DNA of 64,000 bases from assembly GCA_902806595.1 (NCBI GenBank), contig CADCXC010000005.1, positions 1,178,001 to 1,242,000 of the forward strand, written 5' to 3'. Below are positions 11,039 to 24,925 of this stretch, piece after piece. Made by a program: the position numbers and the translations under genes. The stretch comes from Pyrenopolyporus hunteri. Taxonomy: Eukaryota; Ascomycota; Sordariomycetes; Xylariales; Hypoxylaceae. Position 1 is the first letter of the stretch. Every line of letters begins with the position of its first letter. The notes under the pieces were generated by a model. That model had not been told where the DNA came from. It did not search any database and saw only the letters and a program-made list of their open reading frames with translations.

Positions 11039-12046
11039 TTACCGATGGATTCTATGCCATAGTCCTTTGATGGCGTCTATATCCGCTTTGACATGATCGC
11101 TGTCTTCGTGCTCGTCCGATGTTTCTATCTTGGACCTTAACCGGGCCATCATAAGATCCAGGGCTATCTTCGGGGATACCAAGGATAACTCCTCGCTCAA
11201 CTTGGCTTGGCTTATAATCTTCCCGTTACATAACTGTCTTACGAGGCTCTCCGCCATGTCTTGGCAATTGCTTGTTAAGAGATGGTAGTGTGGATGGAGC
11301 ATCATGTGGTTAGCCCCTAAAGTTTTATATTAGCAAAGAGGGGAACGTGAGCCTGTGAGAGCCAACCTACCTATTTCTTGTATCTCTTTGTGGGATTTTG
11401 TTGTCTCGCCAACGTAGTAACAAGAACTCCAGGTTTCGATAAACTCAGGGGTGATCTCGGCGACGCGAAAATAGTTCTTGCCCATGGTATTAAGCGCCAT
11501 CTGATCGCTCATCAGGTCATAACAGTAAGAAAGGTTTGGACCACGATCGATTACGCACAAAGCCCAATGACTGACACTATTTTGGCTCATGCCTACGTGT
11601 TTAGCAAGCAATTTATACGTGTTTTTCGACAGTTCAAACCAGCCGAACTCGATAGGTATTGTGACCAAGAAGACAGCCTTTTGAGGGGTGGTCGGGTCCC
11701 ATCGCAACGGCGGCATCTCCGCGACCGACTCGCCAGTAATCTTGGCCGAAATCAAAGAGAGGAAACCATCCTTCTCTCGTCGACGCCGCTCTTCTTCTTC
11801 GGCCTCGGCTCTGCCCTTCGCCCCCAGTATGTCACGGGACCCTCGGTGTTTCCTGGTGAAGGAGCATTATGTTAGATTTCTTTACTTACTCACTAGAGCG
11901 CCAGGAAATTCCGAACGCGAGGCCGAAGGAAGAATATATAGGTAGGCATGAAAAGAAGCAGGAAAAGCCACTTACCATTTCTCCTTTAGGTATCCTTCCG
12001 CGGCCGTTCTCGTGTTCTTCAGTTTTGATACTGCATCGAATACCAT
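11039..12046 (-). CDS. Papain-fold-like protein (PPPDE/LRAT/NlpC-P60 type), uncharacterised
   Basis: Three exons, 12046-11976, 11852-11371 and 11316-11039, encode 276 residues in phase. The start is a short basic segment (VSKLKNTRTAAEGYLKEKW), followed by a charged AEAEEEERRRREK stretch. The core has a candidate catalytic His in SVSHWALCV and a candidate Cys in HYHLLTSNCQDMAE about 85 residues later. The order His then Cys is that of circularly permuted papain folds such as PPPDE and LRAT-like proteins. A conserved Tyr/Asp patch (CYDLMSD) lies between. The C-terminus is acidic and probably helical. Activity (isopeptidase, amidase, acyltransferase or none) cannot be told from sequence. Exon junctions are clean GT-AG, and a branch-like TAACATAATG lies in intron 1. 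Confidence 0.72.
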
Positions 12047-14615
12047 ATTTGATAACGGTTACATATGTGATCTGCGGTCCGATCAAATTGGATAGTTATT
12101 TTGTACCTAGTAGGTGACAGGGTGGGTGAGTGTTACCTGTATGTACCAGACGCGATCTAGTTAGGTTAGGTAAGTAGGTACCTAGGTACTTGCTGCTGCG
12201 GACGGGAACTAAGAAGCCACCACGACCATCATTCCCCTTTTTGTGGGCGTAGATACCTACCTATGTAACACAGAGTTGGACCTATTACAATTCGCTCTAA
12301 CTCCGCTGCACGCGTATATACTGTGCGTCGGGCACTTAATGGGGAAAACGTATGTACATACATCTGGTAGGTACATAGGTAGGTACCTACACATACACAT
12401 ACCTAAGTGCGGTATTGGCCTACATGTTTGTATCTGTATGTACCTTACGTCGGTGTTTACACTGTTTACGACTGACGTCTTCAGGCTTGAACTTTTTGAT
12501 TCATGAAAAAGATAAGCCCCTGGACTAAGATATAGGTATTTCAGTAGTGCTAAGAGCTTGAGTACAGGCATACATACCTAGGTACCTATGTAGGTAGGTA
12601 CCTAGGTAGACGCCTATATATTTGAAGTTTCGATATTCTGATCCATTCACTGGTAGGTATCTACAAGTGAGCTGCATGTAGGGAAGTTAACTAACTGCCT
12701 AGGCAGTGTACGTGACACCTTCAGCGTTCCTATTATGATCACCAACTTATAAGGCGTATCCACCCACATACGCCATCTCTACTTTATATAGCATGTATTT
12801 CAAAGGAAGATCACGATTGCTTATCCCGGTAACGTAGGTAGGTACGTACGTATATACCTAAGTAAGCAGACCGACACCTCGGTATCTGCAGCCTAGACCC
12901 GCTGAAATAGAGTTGACTTTTCTGGCCTACATGCCTTACATGTATATAGGTATTGCGCACATACAGTATGTGTACCTAGGTACGTACTTGTATATGTGCA
13001 GGTAGGTACATATTATAGGCTGCAGATTATCTAGTACGTTGCACCAGATACCCCTAGATCACTATTTTATATAGCTACCTACCAAGGTAAGTACACATGT
13101 TAATACCTAGGTATTCTTCAATATCTATTGGTCTACCTGGTTGGTGCCTTAGGGGACATTGATTGCTTTTTGAATACCTACCTAGAAGGCCTACCTACGT
13201 GTGGGGATCTAAGTGTTAAGGACATGATGTACAGCCTTATAGGTGGAACGCAGCATACTATATATATGTAGACCCTTCGTACCTGCACTTGGGTAATACC
13301 ATATATGTAACAGAGATACATGTATTTAACGGTCTGAAGGGTATCTATGTACGTAGGTACCTACCGTATGTACTTACGTGTAGGTACCTAGGTATATATT
13401 GTCCGTGTGTAGGCGGTAGATTATTAGCTGTAGTCCCCACTCGACACAAAATGATGCACTAGCGTCGCCCAGCTCCAGCGCCTTTCATTCATCAACCACA
13501 CGTCTTAGCAGCTGGGGTTTCTTGACGGGTATTCTTTCAAGACAAAACCCATTCCCGAGGCGATCCTCGACTCGCCAGCAGCCTTACCCAATTGTCTACC
13601 CACTTCGTTCAGTGTCACATCTTATCCCCATCCAGTGTCCTGATTTGCTCCATCAGGTACACTGCACCGTACATTCTTGAGGGGCCTTCATTTGCATTGC
13701 ATATCCCCGTCCCTCCAACCTGCGCTTCGCAGCTTCACGTCCCGTGTAATCTCTATTGCACATTGTTCGCTCGGCCTGTTGTTGCCTTCTGACGCGAGGT
13801 AATTACCCTGTTTCTTATTGTCCTTGTCTTCAAAACTTCATCCCGTCTCGACCTCTATTTCTATCTCTATCTCTATCTCCATTTCTGTTTTTTTGTTTTT
13901 GTCTTTTCTCTCTCTCGCGATCGCGAGAGCTATCATGACCTAGGTGAGTAAGTTATTATTATCTTACCCTGCGGAAATGTGGAAAAAAAAGGAACCCCTA
14001 CATTGCCTAGGATTAGCAACTCCTTAGCTAGCCCTGGGTAATGGAGGTATGCCGCCGTGGTAGCGGATAGCTCAGCTCTTTCCCATGCTTTCCCACTTTG
14101 CCAGGGCTGCCTTCCCTACCTAGCCTGTTCTCCACCCGCCCCTCCCCCACCATTAGCTTCCCTCCTGCTCGCACCACTGACGCCAGACCCAACCAAAGAG
14201 AGCCCCAGTTACCACCAAAAGAGTACCTGGAGCTTCTCCAATGTCAATCGTCACTAGGCCCGCCAGCTGCCAGCTGCCTATCTTTTTTTCTTGCCTACAT
14301 CGAGACAGGTGAATCCTCGTGAATTGCGAGAATCATCTCCCCTTCTTGCAACACTTTGATACCCTTTCTAGACCTTTGATTTTCCCTTTTTAATTTATTA
14401 TTCTCTTTTTTTCCACTTTTCTTATTGACGATTCCATTCTCTGTCTTTTTCTTTTCTTTAACTCAGTTGTTTTTACCCCGCCTACCCTTCCGCAACCCAC
14501 ATGCTAATTCTGGAGTCTATCACCAGCAGTCGCGGAGCCTTCTCGCGCGAACGCCTCAAGCTTTGTCCGGAGCCCCACGATTGTCATCGTTTCCTAATTT
14601 ACCAGAAGGGTCCAG
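12047..14615. repeat. Long AT-rich spacer rich in TAGGTACCTA-type words
   Basis: Between about 12110 and 13400, words such as TAGGTAGGTACC, CCTAGGTACCT and TACGTAGGTACC recur many times in both orientations. GGTACC and CCTAGG palindromes are frequent. This is dispersed low-complexity sequence, not an ordered tandem array. From 13450 the base composition changes to pyrimidine-rich (CTATCTCTATCTCTAT near 13860; C/T tracts to 14480), which fits the promoter and long leader of the downstream ubiquitin hydrolase. No gene is recognised. Confidence 0.6.
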
Positions 14616-17600
14616 ATGGATCAGGATTCGAGATCATCCGAGCCGCGAGAACGTGCCCCCTCCTCCGAGCCTAGCTCAACTCGACCTAATCCTTTTGATG
14701 AGGGTGACCTCTCCTCCCGAAAACGTCGTAGAACATCTCCTTCCGGCTCTAGGAGCGCGTCCGTTGACACTCTACCATCGTCAGATAATAAAAGCAATAG
14801 CGACGCCCCTTTCGACTCTAACATCATGAGGGTCGACACGCCGGAGCCGCTTCCGCCGAGCACGCCAGCTCGTTCGGAGCCCGCTACCGAGCCCGTCTCG
14901 AGCAAAGTCACCATCAACCTGAGGAACGCTGACAGCCTTGAAGACACACCTTCTTCCCCTCCTTCTCCCACACCTGCACGTTTCCGCCGAGACAGTATAA
15001 AGATCAGCGTAGAAGAGCCGGAGGTGAACATGATACAAGCACCCCCGATCGAGGATGCATCATCCTCCGCGTCAGAGCTTGACAGTCCCGAAGTACCCAC
15101 AGCATCGTTCGATGAGGACCTTGCATTCTACGGAGCGGGACCTAACATGGCGCTCATTGCAAACGCACGAGCGGCGCAATTCAGTGCCGCAATGCTCGAC
15201 TTCCCGTATCGCGCCGAGGCGGAGTCGTACCACGAGACGGTTGTTCGCCTTACAGATTATTTCCACCAACGTGCGTTGACACCCTTCCACTTATCTAGTC
15301 ACCATTCTGACCCTAGCCTAGAACCTTTGAACGTCGATGAGGCGTTACAGCAAGTGAATGCGTGGTTGAGCAGATACCTATCCTACGCGCACATCGACTT
15401 TTACCCTATGGTCGTAGAGGCATACCAAGAAAACAAACTATTTTGGCAGGCTCTCCCCGACCTTTTCTACGCCGTGGCTCGACAGTATGTATACCATATG
15501 AATACGTATATTTCGCTTTCGTGAATTCACTGACAACAGTCTTGCTAGGCACGCTTCTTCAAAGTCCAGCCAGACCCGAGATATCGTTAGCCAGATGTTC
15601 ATACAGACTGCTAGACTAACCGGATTCCTTCTCGCAGTTGATTGTCGCACGCTGGCACGCTCGGCAGACGAAGAAGGTAACGACCTCGGCCTAATATCCC
15701 CAAATTTCCTCCGACTATTTGGCAGCATCACTATCAAGGATGATAATCGTCTCTCCAATGGGTATACCCCACCGAATAGCTCGGGTCTCTCGGAGTCGCT
15801 TGATGTACTCCAGGCAAGCAGCGATGGGCTGCAGGCCCAGCTAGGGCGTTTCACTAATCTACTTACCAGTAACCTGCTACGGTTCCCCAAGAAAGTAATG
15901 GAAAGCCTAGTAGGGATTACTTGGCTTGTGGATAGCCTCGTACGTGACAGTCATAAGAAGTTGTCGTATTCGGGCACTTATTCCCCGGCAACTCTCGAGC
16001 GTTCGAGGAAGAATATATCCTTTGGTCTCAAATTCTTTTTCTCCGCCTCGGAAGCCATGGACATCGTTATTGAGAAATCCACCAACAATTTAGGTTCCGA
16101 AACTGCTTCGAACCTCATTACTTCCCTGGCCAGTATTTTCAAATTCAGTTTATTTGGCGACAGCGCCGAAGCCACTGAACTCATTGAAGAGCATCGCCAA
16201 TCACATCCTGATCTGTTAGATCGGTTCACACATGATGCGCTCCCATTAGAATGGCGAATCCGTACGTTCTGCAAGTTGGTCAGATCAAGTCAGATGCAGC
16301 TCAGAGTCTCGGCGGCCAGTCAATTGTGCGACGACCTGGTCCTCCAGTGGAGGACGTACATCGAACGCCAGGAAGTAGGGGACGATAATCCACATTTGAC
16401 TTATCTTCGACACTTATCTAATCACCTTGTTGGGACCGGGATCGTCGATTATCTCCTCGGGCCTACATGCCACCCGGAGATCACTCAGGCCAGTTTTAAC
16501 ATTGTTGGCTTCCTAGCCGTCACCAAAACTTACACAGCCGCACAGACGGAGCTACTTTGGCAGACTTTGACCTCTACGCAGGATCCACGAATTTCAGATG
16601 CCATAGTTCGTATGATGTCCAAGGTAGTCAGCCTCCTCGACTTGGATAGCCTCTGCTATATGTGCGAGAAGTTCTACGGCCTGCCGATCGAATCTTTCTC
16701 CTCCTCTATGCGAGATCTCTTCGACCACGTTACGAAACAAATGCAGGATAAAATGATGCCTTATCATCTTGTTCCTGTTTTGCCATATAAGATCTGTGTT
16801 CGACTGCTCCAAGAATCGTCAATCCATGGGCTTCAGGGCTCTGTAGCGTACCCGGATATCCACCAGTTTGCCTTGTCGAAATTCAGCAGTCTCTTACACT
16901 CGGGTCCGGACCAGGCAGGACGTGATAGTATTTGGATGAGCTGCGTGAATGATATTGCGGCTAAATCCCAGACAACGGCCGGAAGTCTCCAAGTGCTTAG
17001 CACGCTCATGGGTAATACTCCGGCACTGCAGATGCTGATAGCCGAACACGACTTGACGCGATTGCTGGTTGACGAACTGGAATCTACTATCGCCACAGCG
17101 AAAGCGGTCGGGTTTACTCCCGTCTACGCGAGTGCTATTGGTCATGCTCGTCGGAGGATCATATCTGCCATCATTGTGAACCACGGTTCCGCAATTGATT
17201 CGGAGCTTGGTCGCCGCCTTTGGGACCTCCTGGTCGGGGATGGCGCGGCATGCCAGGAGGACAGGAAAGCTGCTTGGGATGACTTGAATGCGGCGCTGAA
17301 GAGGACGAGACTCGACAACCCCTTTCTCAACGCTTGCATGCGAGAATATCTACCCAGATTGCCACCTAGCTGCTATTGCGCAGGTTCACTCGCATTTGTT
17401 AGAGATGCTATCATCCCTCTCGCGAACGATGCTAACGGGATGGTCCTTGATGATGATGATAGCGTTAAATCGGCTGGGCTTGAGCTGCTCTGGCAAATGA
17501 TCTTGACGGCTCCGAATCATACAATTGAGGAGACCGCAATTTCTACACTCGTTGATGACATCTACGTCGACAGCAAGTCTATCATGTCATATCCGCTTCA

Positions 17601-20600
17601 TCGCGCGAGGAGAGTTCATTTTTCCCTTGTTCAACGGTGCCTGCAGCAGCTTAAATGCGCCGCTCAGAAACTGAAAGAATTTACCGACGGCATATCGAAC
17701 GGAGACGGCCAATCGGCAACAACTGTAGCTTCTGATGAGCAGCGTCAAGAACAAGAGTTACAATTCACGAGATCTCTCCAAGTGCTGATAGCGCTTCTAA
17801 AGGCATTGCAAGCAAGGCCCCATTTTGCGGCACCGGATTTGCGATCTCTCATGTTGCAGACTCCCAGCCCGATCGATGGTGACCCCGCGGACTTAAAGTA
17901 TCAATCTTTCGATGGTGACGACCAGACTGATATCAAGTCTCTAGATATCGGGCTTAAGAATACTGCTGCGTCGCTACTCGCCAGTTTGCGCGAAGCTACC
18001 GGCTTCGATAATTACCGGCTATACTACCGCGGACAGCCGCTGGCACCATCGGAGAGTGCTATCTGTAAGTCCATTGAGGAACTTGATATTAAGAACGGCC
18101 TGATCCTTGTGAAAAAGGAGTCTGGAATTGCGACCTCTCCTCGGCGCATCAAGCCAGGCGCTTCGCCACTTGATATAGAAATCCTAGGTCATTTTAAAGA
18201 CTTGTGGGAGTATCTAAGCATGAAAGAGGACCTGGCACGAGAGGTAAACTTTCCCTCATATATATCGTAGTTGTGCTTACGCTAATCGACATAATCAGAT
18301 TTATCACTTTTTAGTGTCACTCCCGGCCGATGATTCGATCCTAACAGCATTTGAGAACCCCGCGACTTCGTATCAAGATGTTTTCCCACTAGGACACCCT
18401 TTCAAATCGCTATATGCCTTGCACGCACTTCGTGAATATCTCAGTACTCGACGGTTCAAGACAAACGTGATGCAGATGTCGTCTCAAGATTTCGAGGCGC
18501 ACCTAAAGACCACAAGTGACCAACAAGATGCTGTGGCGAGAGCAATGTCCTTAATCGTCGCGGCTATATGCGACGCCGAGGTTGTTGAACGAGGTTCGAG
18601 CGAGGCTCTCCAGTTCAAGCTTAGTCTTGAACTTGTGGATAGTTTCGTCCAACTCCTGAAAGGTATGTGAATATGTCAACCCATGACCTATCATTAGCTA
18701 ACTGTACGAAGAAATTACGGATATTGGAACCGTTGCACAACTTCTAAACCGGGGTCTTGAGGAACGACTTTCGGCGATCTTGACGAACGCTGCCTCGGCT
18801 CAAACGAATCAGGTCAGCATCGAACTTATTAACCGCTCATTCGAGGCCTTGCTCGAGTCCTGTGCGAAGAGCAACGTATTTTGGGTAGGGTTTCGGGATC
18901 AGGAAGGGCTGCGGAATCTGGTCCAGAGCCTCATCCTTGATGACCAGCGTCCTATCGTAAGGAAGAATATTTCTAGGCTGATCTCCCTCAAAAGCCAAAA
19001 CGACTGGCCCGCACCTGGCGCTCAAGCGCTCGAGTTTGCTGAATTGTTCTGGTCTATTATATTCCAGCTGATACCTCGCGCGGTTATGGAACCGGACAAA
19101 TGCGAGGAGATGTTTAATCTCGCCTTTCAGCTACTGACCAAGTTAAACGAGGGAAATCCTAGCGCCGTCGATTTGCCCGCCTGTCTTGGGCAGTGTGGGC
19201 AGCTCCTCCTATCTCATACAAGTACGGAAGACGTAACTTATCCGGACAAGGACGTCGTGGCGCACGGGCTTATCACGATCCTGATAATTGGCCTCACGGA
19301 ATTATTGGCTAGAAAGGAAAGGGTCCAGTTCCCCCCCAACTTTGCGTTGAGGCTATTTTCTCGTCATCTCTTCCCACCCGATGACGAAGGTGCCGGCCTT
19401 GTACCAAAAGTGATCCTCCATACGACCTCACGGAGCATGCTCTACGATATCGTATTTACGTTAGCCAAAGAGGATGAGGCGTTATCCACCCGCTTGTTAC
19501 GGGATCTAAATAGGCTCGTATCGCATCGTATTGTCGAGGACGGAGCCGAGACATATAAGTATGAGCTGCCGCAGCAATTTGAACGGTCGAGCGCTATCAG
19601 ATCGTCTTGCGGATACGCTGGTCTGCGAAATCTTTCAAACACCTGCTACCTAAATTCGCTCTTCACGCAACTATTCATGAACATCGGGTTTCGTCGTTTC
19701 ATGCTCGAAAGACGAATCCGGAGCCCACTGGCGCATCCATTACTACATGAGACCCAGGTACTCTTTGCGTCCCTCCAAGATAGTCGGCGGCGTTACGTGG
19801 AGCCTCAAGCTTGTGTAGGGCAACTCATGACCTACGACGATACTCCTGTTGATATTCACAATCAGATGGACGTAGATGAGTTCTATAGTCTTCTCTTCGA
19901 CCGGTGGGAGGCACAGATGCCTCTAGAGAGTGATAAGAAGAAACTGAGGTCTATTTATGGAGGCGAATTAGTTCAGCAGGTGAAGTCGAAGGAGTGCGAA
20001 CATATCTCAGAGCGCGTCGAGCCATTCTCCGCTATCCAATGCGACATCAAAGGCAAGGGTGGCCTCGAGGAAAGTCTCCAAGCCTACGTAGACGGCGAGA
20101 TTATGGAAGGGGGTATGTTTACGCTTTTAATAAGTTTTCCGTCTCGCAGGGCCCCATGCTAACAACCCTTTAGATAACAAGTATAAATGCTCTGACTGTG
20201 ACCGGCACGTGGATGCTGTCAAAAGGTATGTTGAATACTATTTGTATTAATTGTTGGCAATGCTAATTATATTCACAGAGCATGCCTTAAGAACATCCCG
20301 GATAACTTGATCTTCCACCTCAAGAGATTTGACTTTAACTTGAGGACTCTGACGCGAAGTAAGATCAACGATTACTTCCCGTTCCCTACAAAAATCGACA
20401 TGCAACCATATACCATTGGGCACCTCAGCGACCCTTCCCGCAATAGCGAGCCGGATATGTTTGAACTGGTCGGAGTCCTAGTGCATTCTGGAACTGCGGA
20501 GTCCGGTCATTACTACTCATTTATCCGGGAACGGCCAACAGCAAGTAGTGCGCCATCCTGGGTTGAATTCAACGATGAGGTAGTCACAGCATGGGATCCC

Positions 20601-22569
20601 TCGCAAATGGAGAATTCCTGCTTCGGAGGATCGGATTATCGATCGCAGTTTGAGCCAAACGCTACCTACGAAAAAGTGTATAGTGCTTATATGCTCTTCT
20701 ACCAGCGATCCGCCTCCCTACAGAAGGAGCAAGAATTATTGAGGGCATCAGGTCAAACCGGTCCATTCCGAGCCGAGCTTCCTCGGGCTCTCGAGTCCCA
20801 GATCAAAGAAGATAACTGGTCGCTCGTCCAGCGACATTGTCTCTACGATCCCTCCCACATACCTTTTGTTTGCGAGGTGCTTGCCAACACGTGGGGCGCC
20901 AAGTGCTCGAAGGATCACACGAAGGAAAACCTAGCGATGCAAACAGCGCTCGGGCATCTAGATCAAGTCGCATCGCGAGCCAAAGACACCCCGGAATTTG
21001 ATCAGCTTAAGAATCTACTGATTAGCATCTGCCAGCGGTGTGCCATGTGTTGTTTCTCATTCTTCGACTATTTCAGTCAGCATGAGGATTCCCTACGCAT
21101 GCTCCTACAGAGGAACCATGACTCTGGGGTTCGTCAGGACGTAGGAAAGATGCTGATCTTCGTTCTCCGTGTCATCAAAGCAGCTTACCCGGAGGAGTAT
21201 GGTGCGTCCGATGGTGACGATATACTGATATCCAGCGTGGTCGATCGGAACCCGAGCATAATAGAGATGACATTAGACCTATTCCAGCAAGTTTGGGAAA
21301 CCTTTCATACGCGACTTACTGCCTGGCAAGAATGCTTTGGAACCATGCTCGAATTCGCCAGAATGGGCCGTCATGAGGCGCTGGCGTTCCTGGACAGGGA
21401 TTTCCTAGTCAAGCTTCTATTGGTTATCGCGGTTGACCAGGCCTTCGATCCTCCGCCACAGTTTGCTAGGTTGCTCAACGTAGTGTCGAGAAGATCGGCT
21501 AGGCCCCCCAATTATGAAGCCATCATCGCTCTTATCGATGAACTTCTGATGGTTACCGACCCGGTGCTGAACCAGGGAAATATCCTCGAGGAGGCTCATG
21601 GTCGGTCGTTGCTAGCGCTCCAAGAAGAAGGGACGGCTCCTTTCACAGCCGGTGAGATAAATATAATTCACAGAGACTGGGCTAGAGGCCAAGGAAACAT
21701 CTTTGTGGAAAAGCTGGTTTCCCTCAATCAAAATCCGATAGCCACGGATAACATAATCAGGCGACTCATGGGACTCAACCAGGTAATGGATCACAAGATA
21801 TACGTGACACTACGGCTCAACATTACTGGAGACCTAACTTCCCACATGGTGTCGCCTTACCTGCGCGTTGCCGCAACATACTGCCGCTATAGCGAAAACG
21901 TCGAGAATGTTTATCGCCTGATTAACCACATCACCAACCAATGCAAGAACGTACAGAACGCCGAAGGTCGATCATTCTTTGAGTTCCAGCAAGAAATATT
22001 CGGTGCGGAACGTAACACGGGTGAGAGTAACGAGAGTATTTTCTTGCACTGCTTAGAAAATATTCCGAAATGGGCCCCTGGACTACTAGGATATATCGAC
22101 CACACAGTTAGTGATGATTTGGAGAATTTCCTGCATGAGAAATTGCTCCGACATGGTCCGTCGCCAGCATTCGGCGAAAGCAATGGTGGCCTCGAAAGAT
22201 CCCAAGCAATGAATGGCGTCGTTAGGCGTCTTGCCATCGCCTGCCTCGAGTATCTACGGGATACCTATGTTATTCGCGGGGCACAGGCGGCCAGATACAC
22301 GGTCGTTCCCCTGGATCGAGTGATAAAGAAGTGCGATGCGTATTTTGGACCTGACGAGGAGATGGACGACGGTCTTGGTGCTCAGTACATGGAGCTCTGC
22401 CAAGGTGAGAATTTCCACGGCGATAATTAGTAGTACGTTGAGCGTATCGCGCCCTAACATGGAGGTAGTTGTTCTCGAGCCGATGGACAGACTCATGGTC
22501 GACGAAGTTGAAGAGGACGGTTCCGGTATGTGGAGCGACTCTACCACCGCAACCATGGATTATGACTGA
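14616..22569 (+). CDS. Giant ubiquitin carboxyl-terminal hydrolase (USP9X/USP34-type, peptidase C19)
   Basis: Seven exons (14616-15484, 15549-18243, 18299-18662, 18712-20112, 20174-20225, 20279-22404 and 22469-22569) give 2535 residues in phase. The N-terminal 150 residues are disordered and Ser/Pro-rich. A long helical scaffold follows, with a ubiquitin-like segment around residues 1080-1140 (LYYRGQPLAPSES). The catalytic domain carries the Cys box GLRNLSNTCYLNSLF, with Cys at about residue 1621, and the His box SGTAESGHYYSF, with His at about 1871. WVEFNDEVVTAWD then gives the Asp/Asn position. The zinc-knuckle pair is asymmetric: CSDC is intact, but the first knuckle has only KECEH. The 52-nt exon 5 encodes the intact knuckle. 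The C-terminus is acidic. It should remove ubiquitin from substrates; the target is unknown. The last acceptor (22468) was chosen because it restores phase. Confidence 0.93.
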
Positions 22570-24925
22570 CAAGACCCAAGATTGGGAGCAGTCAGTGGGC
22601 TCTTCGGAACAGATGGATAGTTTGACAGATCTCGGCGTACACATCGACCGCGATCTGGTTTGAGCAGGCCTCTGGGGCTCCTACGAAGATTCCCCTGGCC
22701 CTTTAGCGGCCAAATGAGGCGGATAGATTGTAAAATACAGCAGATGAGTATAAGATTTGACGACAAGGCCGGCCGGATAGAGGGATAGGTAAACTGGGAT
22801 CGATGCATAGCACTGGCGTGATAGGCGTCTTTAAGGATGGACAAACGGTACTTGACAGCTACGTCCTTCTGGCGTTACCGTGGACAGAGACGGATAGGCC
22901 GGGTAATTTCCGTCTAGGACGTTTACTTGTACGAGTTATGGTTCGTTGCATAGCAATTCTCGCGAGGCAGTGGGACAGATGATTCCCAAAAGACACGAAG
23001 AAAGGGAACCCATAGGCTGCCCTCTTTGAATCTGTCATCAATGCAGAGTACTCAGGTTTCCCCAACTCAGTGAAGTACAGTGAGCAAAAGAGAAGTAGAT
23101 CGTGATTTGAGATTGGATGATAATTAACCTTGCCAGACGAAGCGTACGTAGTTGCGAACACACAGTGGCCACCGTAACATATAGCGTAAATTCCGGTGAG
23201 AAGAGCCAGTTCTCGTTTCTATTTATAATTATAGTTCTTAAAAATATGCCATATATTGCGCTCAAATACCATGGAATACTAAACGGATGGCCGCCGGGCC
23301 AAAGTTAATGGGTAAAGGTTTGCAAACGTATCGATACCTATCAATTGTGATTGACGCCGGCCGAACCTGAGAATATGAAGACATGGATGAGTGAAGAAGA
23401 TGAGGATACAAGTCCTTTCCCCGGAATCACGACAAGCCGTTGAAGTGGACTAAAAGGGACGGTTGTTATTGGTTATTTGGACGTTGACGAAGGGGATAGA
23501 GATGCATGTTTAGAATACGACCTTGGTTATCCCACATTACTCGATAGACCCGACTGCTCGTCAACAATGGACCGATGTTAGCCTCCGGGGAGGGGGGAAG
23601 AAGAACATGTATGTAGGGCTAAAAATAGGTATACCTGTGTACATAGGTAGGTACATACAAACTAGTCTCTCGGGGCCTAGCCGGAACCAGCCTAGCCTGC
23701 ATGTTAGCTTCGACTAGCAGGGGTAAAGAGTTGAAGGTTAATGACTAGTGCCGAGCCGGGGGATCTATATTTGGGTCATTGTAGCCGCCGAGGAACGATG
23801 CGGGGAGGAGTTCGCTCGGCTCTGGTTGGTTGACATTTCGACTTTTTTACATTTCTCAGATGAATGGAGATGAGATTCGTCAATATGAGCTGCAGGTCCT
23901 AGCGCACACCACTGCTATCACTATCACACACCAATGCACGGTACCATCTCGCAGACTAACGAACATGCATAACCAGGGACCTGAGCTGCTGAGGTACCGC
24001 TTAAGGCAGGCTAGGGTGCAAAGAGACAGTAGGAGGCGATAGGGCTAACTGCGTGTAGGAGAGTTCTCCGTTCGCTGCCTACCGGTAGGTACATAGGTAG
24101 TATTGTAGAACAGCGAGGGAGACTCTCTTTTTTTCTCTTTTTCTCACCCCCCTACCCCCCTCGCTCCTAGTCCCCACGTCTAACTTGTCTACGTCCACAC
24201 AAACATACATGAACAGCTGGGTATCCATAGCTAGGGCATCCGGCTGCATGTGACAGGTAGCTAGGCCTATCAGCGAATCACACGCCTCCCTTCCCGTCGA
24301 AACCAAGCACGCTAGTCGCTAACTCATCACTACCAGCCGAAGGTGCTGGACAAGGTGAGCCTGACGCTAAGTTCCAACGACTCCGAATATAGAAATCGTG
24401 GGAAATGGGGAAGCGAGGGGAGAGTAGGTAAACAAACTCCAATGCTATTACTCGCTCCGCAACACTCCCCCCTTTCTCCCTTGTTTCTATCCAACCTTGC
24501 GAGCGGCCTCGTGGGGTGTTCTAGTTCGAAAGAGGCCAGAATATTCACCCGTTTTGTTTCAACGTTTCATCGTTTCATGTTTCATGTTTCGAAGCGCCCA
24601 TCTTGTGTTTTTTATATCCACTCTTGTTCTGTAGCAAGGCTCTCCCGTTCCCAAGGTCTGCTCATTTCCGTTCTTGGAGTCAATCTAGATATCCCTAGCG
24701 TCGTGATATTAGATAGCTATTATATCTTCGTCTCTTATTAAATCGGCATCTCATCCTTCTAGATCTAAATCTATATCCTCGTTACCGGAAAGTAAGAGTC
24801 CGGGTCAGCCCTCTTTTATTCTCGTCCAAAGGTCATACAGCAGCGTATAACAGCACCGCTGCAGTACACAGCCTCTCGCTTGACCGCTCATTGTGCTTCC
24901 GCGGACGGGCTTTTCGTCGATCACC
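22570..24925. other. Intergenic spacer with no gene seen
   Basis: About 2.4 kb with only short, unrecognised frames. TAGGTA words occur near 23640 and 24080. C/T-rich stretches around 24120-24180 and 24440-24620 probably belong to the promoter and leader of the next gene. Confidence 0.45.
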
